Assembly (NCBI RefSeq): GCF_035222275.1
Contig: NC_085883.1
Span: forward strand, 2,976,001 to 3,040,000
Length of the DNA stretch: 64,000 bases
Reading direction: 5' to 3'
Source: Podospora bellae-mahoneyi
Lineage: Eukaryota; Ascomycota; Sordariomycetes; Sordariales; Podosporaceae
Under the pieces are notes generated by a model that was given only the letters and a program-made list of their open reading frames with translations, was not told where the DNA came from and made no database searches. The position numbers and the translations under genes were made by a program. Below, piece by piece: positions 56,424 to 64,000 of this stretch (its first letter is position 1; every line of letters starts with the position of its first letter).

Positions 56424-59400
56424 GAGTTTGATTGGGAGCATGGGTATGGAAATCTGTTTTCTTTCTTCGGTTTGAAGGAGTCTGGCGTTGGGAGCAGGGA
56501 GGTGGTGGGAGTTACACGTCTTGGGGACATGATTATGATGAGGATTTACGAGGATTACCTACGATCTATGAAATGGGTTGCTGGCATTTATGGGGAGGAT
56601 ATTCTCCACGGAGTTTAGGGGTATATGGGAGGGTTATTCTTTTGATAAAAGCAGGTAGCTCTATATCTAGGTAGTGGTGGTAATCTAATTTTGCAGGCTG
56701 AAAAGCCGCAAAGGCCAAAATATCCTGGGAGTTTTCTTGAAGTTGGGCATGTTGATCTTAAGTGGGTGTTTCGACGTGAAGACACATACCTGATATTCCC
56801 TTTTTCATCAGATTTTGTTGTCATCAGTTCTGTGCCTGCTGTGTCTTTTTGGGGTTTGATTTTATCCCTATCATGATTAAGGCATCTGTGCTTATCTTTT
56901 CCGATCTATAGAACGTTTGTAACACTTTTTCTGTGGTACTTGGTAATCTCACTAGTTACAGGGGGTAGTGGTAGGCAAGGTATATTAATGAAGAGGGGAT
57001 GAGTTGTGTTGTCTTCAAGCCATAATACTCTCTATCTCCTTTGATGTTCTCCCGTCAACCTACCTCACTTGCTTCTATATGGGTACCCAATAGCTCATGT
57101 CTCCATCTCCCACCTGGCATAGTTTTTGTTTACTTGCACTGTCAAAGAACATTAAAAGGCTTGACTGGATAGCATGCGCCATGTCATCGTTCTTCTGTCT
57201 AACGTTTAACCACTCTTGGTAGTCACAGCGATGAGGACCCCCCTTTCTTCAAGCCACTCACCCCTTTCAGCTCTTTGAAAGGTGTTGACATGTAGTTCTC
57301 ACTAAGACATCAGACTTCAGTCTTTTGCAACCACCACAACTATGCATATTTCTGATCTCTCGGACTTTGATGGACGAGCACGTTGCAAGTAAAAAGATGT
57401 AGACTGTTGCTGGGAATAAAGACTTTTAAAGCTAGGCAGTGTGCCTTCAAAGACAGTTCATAGGGCTTAAGCATGTATGAATACGCCTTTGGAGATAGTT
57501 AAGAGAGCCGCTGAGGTGGTCAGTGGTGTTTCCATCGTCTTTCTAGGTCTTGATCCCATACTGCGGTCTCTATCATTTTGTCCACGATGTGGTAAGTCTA
57601 CATACCTCCCTGCATAGGTACGCATGAGGATCATTATCTCACCTAGCATCTTCCGGCAACCCAGAACTTGCATCTTTTTCTGGACTCGTTTCCCCGACTC
57701 CCCGTTTGCTTGTTCCTTAATGCTCACTCTGTCAGCACTCAGAGCCTTCCGGGGCGTTGATCAGCCGAAAGGGAACAACAACCCCCTCCTGCCACGATAC
57801 ACAAACAGTCAGCCAACCCATCGTCAACAGGATAGGTGGTAGGTCGGTCAGATCAGGCCAGGCTGCCATGGTAAACCAGGCCGCCACAACTCTGACCTCT
57901 TAGTCAGGTTACCACCCTCACCTCACCAAACCCTTCATTCAGTCTAAACTAGGACATCCTCGATTCAAGACACCACCATCCAACCCAACCCACGAGGACA
58001 ATGAGGGATAAACATCGACCCTGAATCATCCCATGCAACCCCCATTGTGAGCTCAGTAAAGGGCGGTGGTCATCACATTTCACATCAACAACACCACAAG
58101 AACAGCATCAATAGCCGTAAATAACCCATCACATACCAGATCCCGCGGCAGAAGCGTCAATCGTCGTCAAGCGGCTACCAAAAAGGAGCAGCTCCCTACA
58201 GTACAAACGGGCACGGCTTTCAACCCCCCGCCGTCCAGTCCCCGTTTCAAAACTCACCTCGTGATGTCTTTTGACGAGAGGCCCCGCCGCCTTGCCGCCC
58301 CCTCCCCCCCCCTCTGCGCCTCACGATTGACTTTTTGGCCCGCCCAAAAATACCAGCACAAATTTGTTTGTGTCATGAAGGCCCTATTGTTACCGGGAGA
58401 TCATATCAAGGCCAGCCAGATTATAGGCCTTGATCGCAAGAACCATTTGCTGCTGGGTTGAGGATTGTGTAGCATAAGGGCGTTTACATTACCTCCACCA
58501 TTTCCGTGACGGCCCCGAAAACCGTCATGCCATCGAGGTTGTTGTTCGTCATACAATGAGGGGTGCAGCCAAAAAAATGGGGGAAGGGAGGAGAGCTAAG
58601 CGCTGAACCAAAGAGTCGGGAGCTGTGCCCTGAACATCATCCTCCCCCTTTCTTTCCCCCCTCAAAATCTCACAAGACTACCACACCCACTTCACTGCCG
58701 AATGTAAAGCTCGGTAAACCAACTTGACCATTTGGTAGGTGTAATTCTTCCGTAAAAGGGTGATTATCCCATCTTTTTGGCCCATAAACGGAAGCCCAGC
58801 CGACTTGACCCCCCCCCCCCAAAGGTGGGTTGCAATGTCTTTGTCGGTCATGGCGATAGGTGGTGGTGGCCATCCTCACACCGAGAATGTGGTGTGTAGT
58901 AGTAGCAGTAGGAGTATATAGCGTAGTGGTGTACTGAGTGGTTCTTGAACAATAGGCATTGTTGAAAGATGCATGTTTCAGTCACCCACCATCTCACCTT
59001 CCACTTCCACAGACCACGTGAAGGACTCATTGAGGCACTTCAACCTTGATATTTGCCAACCGTTCCCAGCCCTCCAAAACGGTAGAAAATGGCGACATCA
59101 AGCGGCGCAATTCCCCCTTCCCCCTCATGAGTGCCGTTCACCTTCGGTTCTTGCCCCCCCACGCCGGCGCATTGTTCTCACCACCTATCTAAGCCAGCAG
59201 CGAGGTGCGGGTAGGTGACGGGTGACCGGTTGCGTGGTGTGAGGTTTGCGGCAAGGCGCGGGCACGGCTGGCTTGTGTAACACAACAGCCATTCCAGCAA
59301 ATAGGGAGTCTTGCCGGTCGACTAGTTCTCACCACCCTCCATTACAAGTTCAATAGTAAACCCCCTTCACAAGTCCGGGATAGAGCCTAGGAACCAGCTG

Positions 59401-61043
59401 GTTGGGATAGCGCTCTCTGAGAAAAAGATGAAGTCCCCTGCAGATATCTATTCTCTTTGACTGTGATGAGAAACAGATGATGCCATCATCTCATCTTGGC
59501 CTCCTGCCTTTCTCGGCTTGTGGGTTGACGGAAGGGGTTTGGAGGCCCTGGTACCTACTCTTTGCAGTCTCAATCATGAAGCCGAATACCTTCTCGTTGG
59601 TTCACCGCTGAGGAGGCGAAACGCATTCCGCGGTTCTGGTCGTGATATCAAAGTCTCCCATGGTCCAGGTCCAAATAACCCCTGCCACCAAAACCAGGGT
59701 TCCCCGCCCTCGCATCATCTCCTTCCCCGCGTCTTCAGTTATTGCCACGCGTGTCCGCGACAGTCGACAGGCGGACGCGCATGATGGAAAACGAAACTAG
59801 TGACCTCGCTGGTAAATCGCCCGACCAGGCTGACCCAGCGAGGATTCATGACCACCAGCAAGGGCCGAGAGGATTCATCAGCAACGACATGTCCGAGGTA
59901 TCCAGATCCGCAACCGCACCAGCCAAGTCCCGTTCCGCAAAGGAAGAGGCGTGTGTAGGTCCTCAACAAACTGCGTGTGTCTTCTTCTGACCACAATGTT
60001 GATATTGGCGGCAACCAGAAATGGATTGCGATCATCGAGTGGATGATACCGGCATTGCCGTACATAGCTTACTTACATACATGCCATGTAAGTGATGCTT
60101 GCATCGCAGACGCCATGTCCGCTTCTTCATGATTTTCCCCAGTCCACTCACGAGCATCATACATCCCCCGGATGACTCGCACCGCCATATTGTGTATGCC
60201 GGATAAATGAACAAACAGTGATCTAGGGTCCAGTAAAGACCCCCCTAACGCTGTCCAGCTGCTTGCCCAGCCCCTAACAAGCCGGCAGTCCCTCCCACTA
60301 AATGGCCTCAGAGACCCCTAATAACATTTAACCGGCCATTTAGCCTGCGGGAGATGGGTGCGCCTCAGCCTTCGGTTGCTGCACTACAACACCACCATCT
60401 GCATATCAGATGGCATTTCCATGTCATGACAGAAGAAACGAGAAGCGGTCTTGCATAGGCGCGATATTCCTGAGAAAAATAATCGTCAGATGGTTATGCT
60501 AAGCCGATCACTTGGTACAGGATGTCCGGTCCTTGCAATGAGAATCTTCCGGTGACCAGGAGGTTGCGGGCACGTAATGCATGGATATGCCAAGTCAGGG
60601 AAGGTGGGATGAATGAAAACGGAGAAGATAAAATAAATAAAATAAAAGAGATGAAAAGAAGGTCCCATAACGGGACAGCTACGGTACTTGGCTGTGCCTC
60701 AGCTCGGGCTGGAACTGACTGTTGGGGTCGGGGCCAGGAAACTGTAACCCTCTTGCGTAGGGCTGTCGAGTACGAGAATCATGGCCTGGCGAAAGGGTTA
60801 ATGCTTCACGTATAGAAGCTTTATTATGATTCGTCGCCAGTGGCCGGTCGTAATTGGTCCATATGGAAGGTAAGGGTGAGGCAAAGACTGGCAACAGTCA
60901 CATTCACCCTCCTGGAACCAGGTCCCCATGAGACGTCTCAATCCCCCTCTATGTTATCCTGTCATGCCTGTGTAAGCTGAAGGCCTCTGGATAGTGGGCT
61001 TGTTGGTCTGACCACCCACCGGGAACTCACAAATCACAATCGA
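56424..61043. other. 4.6 kb gene-poor stretch
   Basis: No ORF has a credible start, domain and codon pattern together. It includes a 12-base C run and several AT-rich patches. It may contain untranslated regions or non-coding transcripts. Confidence 0.45.
58809..58820. repeat. 12-base poly-C run
   Basis: An uninterrupted run of twelve C, a site prone to length variation and sequencing error. Confidence 0.9.
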
Positions 61044-61478
61044 CTACCGGAACAAAAAGGAACGGTCCGAGGCAGAGACACCCTGTCTCCCTAGCTTCGC
61101 CGGAGTGTTGGCGATATGATGATAATCTGAGATGTGATCCGCTGGTTGAGACAAGTGTGTTACGGTGAAAGGAGCCCTCGATGTCAGCAATCTATCCCGC
61201 GCGATGTAGAGAAGCCCAGACACGTTGTAGTGACTTGTCATCTGGTCAAATCGTAGGGCTGGGCTTGGTCGATCTTGCGGCACGATTCTGGAATCGATAT
61301 CGATCATGTACTCGGTATCGGTGAGAGCGTCGCGTGAGCAACAGAGCTGGAGAGGGGTTGGAACAGGGGTTCCACGACAGAAGCCATTCTGTCTATCATT
61401 CCGGATTTTGAGGTTTTGGCGGTGACAAGCAGTTATGCCTTGCATCACGTAGTCGACTTGATGACTATCCCCAGTCAT
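61044..61478 (-). CDS. Possible coding exon or short hypothetical protein, 144 codons
   Basis: An ATG at 61478 opens a frame to TAG at 61044. Codons favour C at the third position through its middle, as in real genes here. The protein has five Cys in its first half (TACHRQN, GFCRGTP, LQLCCSRD). No family is recognised, no signal peptide is visible, and it could be one exon of a longer minus-strand gene. Treat it as a candidate. Confidence 0.28.
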   Translation of the reverse strand: MTGDSHQVDYVMQGITACHRQNLKIRNDRQNGFCRGTPVPTPLQLCCSRDALTDTEYMIDIDSRIVPQDRPSPALRFDQMTSHYNVSGLLYIARDRLLTSRAPFTVTHLSQPADHISDYHHIANTPAKLGRQGVSASDRSFLFR

Positions 61479-63315
61479 TGACCCCACGCGGGAATTCGAC
61501 AGTTGGTATCAGATGTACCATCTGTACACATACTGTAATACGGCGCAGTTTGGACCTTTAAATGGAAGGCCTGCGAGAGCAGGCTCGAATGGCATCAACC
61601 GTCCCGAGTCTGGTGGCCATGTGCAGCTACCAACAGGTCATGGGAGGTCTGCGTTGGCTCCAAATCATCTCAGCTACTGTTGCACAGAGAACGCAGGAGA
61701 TTGGCCGGCATCGCGGTGTTGCCCCAGAAGGTCGTGTTATTGCACCGAGCAGTCGTCATACTCGCGGATACTGAACCGAGCCATGTGCCACTGACATTTC
61801 CACCAGACTAGGGTTGATGCCCCTTCACGATCTCCATTGGCACGTTTGGCAAGGTGAAGAAGGCCCTGAAGAATAGGAAACCTTAAGCGCACCGGCGGAG
61901 GCAAGTTGAGGCGGGAGGCATCGTGTCTCGGTTCAGCCCACGATCAAAGACTTGAGTTCTTCGAAACTTCGAGACAACTTCGCCATAGAAGAGCACAAAA
62001 TGTTCCCATGACTTCGAGTTAAGGTGAGCTAGTCTCACATCGACAGCAGTGACGCCACCATTGGAGCCGATAAATGCAAGCTGAAATCCCGGCCGCTCAA
62101 AGGAAGAATCTGTGATACCGATGTGCAGCAACCCATGGTCCCGGGTTCGAGATGGTGACACATAACCTCTCGGACTTTCCATCCCGTTGCGGTGAATAAG
62201 GGGTCAGATGGAAAAGTCAACATCGTATAGGCCTCGTCGCCCTCTAGATGAGCTGATGGCACCAACAGCCTTGGCCTAGGCTACACCACGGCGCCCCAGG
62301 ATGTACAATAGACTGCTGCATCGAAGCATGCACAGAGGGTGTAAGAGCAATATACTGCGAGTCTCCTGGACGCCACTTGGAACCAATCGTCAAGAGAGCC
62401 GACCCAACCAGGATTGCCTGGGCACCAAATTGCCGGGATTTGTCGATGCGTTATTTCGGGGTCAAATCTATGACCGTTGAATGTCCGCGTCGGGAGCAAC
62501 GGGTTGGTAGGATCGAGGGATTGCTGAGATGGATGGGTCGGTCGAACGGTGTCCGTGATGCTTCGCTGGGAGGATGAGTGGTCAAACCGGCGCGGGCAGA
62601 CATCCTACGGGCCCGAGAATGCAATGACTTGCAGCCGAAGGAGCCATGCCATGAGGTGAGGACGCCACGATATCAAGTGCCGTTGTAGCCCCCAAGGAGA
62701 AAACCGGCGCGGTCGGGCAAGAAGTGCGACTGGAAATTAGCTGTCTGTGTCAAAGGTTACAGAGCAGGAGACTCAGCCCATATTCTCCTGAATTGTCTTC
62801 CTTGCGTTCCGTTTTTCTGGCAGTCACCGTCCAGTCTCTTGGGGGGCTGACCACCACGATCCGTGAAGTGCTGTTGCAATATGCGGTGCCATGGGCACAA
62901 GGGGGCGGTGAATCAACGTTTTGTCCCAGATGGCCCTCCGAAAACAGGCAAAAATTGTAAAAAATGATAAATTCACAAATAATCGATAATTATGATTTGT
63001 GTGAGCGGCAAATCGAAGAGATGGAAGGAGCGCTGTCTTCCATGTGTTTTGTTCTCAAGAGAGAGCAAACCGAAGATATGACGTACTTCCCACTTTGTCT
63101 TGGTAAATCACTACTGCTTAGGACAGCCCAACTGGAAAGACATCTAGATGCACTCGACGTCGGGTCCATAATGATACAATTCTTGATTCCTGAATTATCT
63201 CATAATCAAGGCACGATGCAAAGAAGACTGATGCTGGTGATACAGAGCTCTTTAGAACTGAGAGTGCTGTAGACAAACATACTGTGGATGATTTTAAAGA
63301 CCAATGCTCCACTTT
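61479..63315. other. Intergenic region with weak ORFs
   Basis: A 99-codon ATG-started minus-strand ORF at 62182-61883 is the best of several. None shows a recognised motif or a good exon chain. The part from 62940 to 63050 is AT-rich. Confidence 0.4.
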
Positions 63316-63878
63316 TCACCAATTTACAGGGGAGCTTCCCCAGATTTTCAGGTGGGCATGGCCTGGAAATTCCGTCTCCGTCCCCATGGAGCAGTGACCC
63401 AGCTTCCCCGGATTCTTCAATTTATCGACAACCCTAGCAGCAATATTAACGGCATGGTCACCATCGCATAGGAACTTCATCGCAGAATGCCAGATACATC
63501 TGGGCCAGTTCACAGGTACTTCTTTCTTTTCCATGGCAATCGGCCCGTCCAAAGCACAATCAACGTCAATCTCGCCTCCGTGGAAAGACGGAAACTCGCG
63601 ATGAATGGGATGGCGCTGTAAACCCCCGCTGAGCCTTGGCCTCGCAGCATCCCATTCCTTGCAGCATATTTCGTTCCCGCCATCGCCGAACCGATATCGT
63701 CAAAGTCCCGTACTTCCGTATACAACCTATCTCTACCACGTGGGAGGATGAAAGACAACCCGCCTGCCTCTTCTGGCACTGTTGCACTCTTCACGGGATC
63801 ACTGCTAACAACTCCGTCAGCCAACGCCAGCAACCAACCAACACACGATCCTAGGCCTATAGCAAATCCTCTCACCAT
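63316..63878 (-). CDS. Small secreted cysteine-containing protein
   Basis: The ATG at 63878 starts a clear signal peptide (MVRGFAIGLGSCVGWLLALA). The frame that follows then gives way to a second good frame, EIDVDCALDGPI, RCIWHSAMKFLCDGDH and LGHCSMGTE, ending at TGA 63316. Exons 63878-63714 and 63615-63316, with a 98 nt intron (GTACGG..TTTACAG), join in phase and give 154 residues. The mature part has four Cys and no membrane segment. A longer intron starting at a GTGAAG donor further upstream is also in phase. No family is recognised. Its size and Cys content fit a secreted effector or antimicrobial-type protein, which is inference only. It lies at the gene-poor right edge. Confidence 0.5.
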
Positions 63879-64000
63879 TCACTATTCATCCATGGTTCGC
63901 AGTGGCTGACTCGACCCAGTCACTCATATTTTCTCCGGATACCTCGTAGACACACCTGTCAGCAATGCCATCCGGGGAAACACTATAGATGCCGCCGGCG

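Noticed and set aside
61883-62182. 99-codon minus-strand ORF
   Set aside because: ATG present and reasonable codons, but no recognised motif and no flanking exon in phase.

Overview
The window comes from a filamentous ascomycete nuclear genome, most likely a Sordariomycete. Genes carry short 47-60 nt GT..AG introns with CTRAC-like branch sites. The families present are fungal: a TOK-type two-pore K+ channel, a Kch1 K+ channel, a fungal CHY zinc-finger protein, DUF6594 and fungal ankyrin proteins. Several dead genes carry stop codons of the CAA/CAG>TAA/TAG and TGG>TAG kind, as expected from repeat-induced point mutation (RIP). No operons, CRISPR arrays or bacterial signals are seen.

Layout. 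1-187: 3' end of an unidentified gene. 1.6-1.8 kb: small single-pass membrane protein. 3.2-7.4 kb: three consecutive broken accessory genes (a GPI-type surface protein, a retropepsin-like protein and a DUF6594 protein). 7.5-12.8 kb: TOK K+ channel, divergent from a mitochondrial-looking alpha/beta hydrolase, then a cell-wall-sensor-like membrane protein. 13.7 kb: intron-containing tRNA-Glu(CUC). 14.4-17.2 kb: Kch1-family K+ channel. 19.3-20.0 kb: histidine phosphatase. 20.8-27.3 kb: divergent pair of a VPS27 orthologue (ESCRT-0) and a Doa4-like rhodanese deubiquitinase. 28.0-30.2 kb: long-chain acyl-CoA synthetase. 31.6-34.6 kb: decayed ankyrin gene. 35.1-39.1 kb: an uncharacterised nuclear-looking protein, divergent from an LSB5-like VHS-GAT protein. 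39.1-44.4 kb: no convincing gene. 44.4-46.6 kb: RWD plus CHY zinc-finger protein. 48.1-49.1 kb: RIP-inactivated Tc1/mariner element with a DD34E transposase. 51.6-53.4 kb: MFS exporter. 54.5-56.4 kb: large multi-pass protein with a TLC-like half. 56.4-64 kb: gene-poor, with a weak ORF and a small secreted cysteine protein near the right edge.

Functional themes. VPS27, Doa4-like and LSB5-like act on the same process, ubiquitin-dependent endosomal cargo sorting, and lie within about 18 kb. Two unrelated K+ channel families lie within 10 kb. The broken genes sit in two accessory pockets and a transposon pocket between intact housekeeping genes.

Exon limits were read by eye from splice consensus and frame, so they are predictions. 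The intact genes keep long open frames across the window. The frameshifts in the dead genes are therefore unlikely to be purely assembly noise, although single homopolymer errors cannot be excluded.
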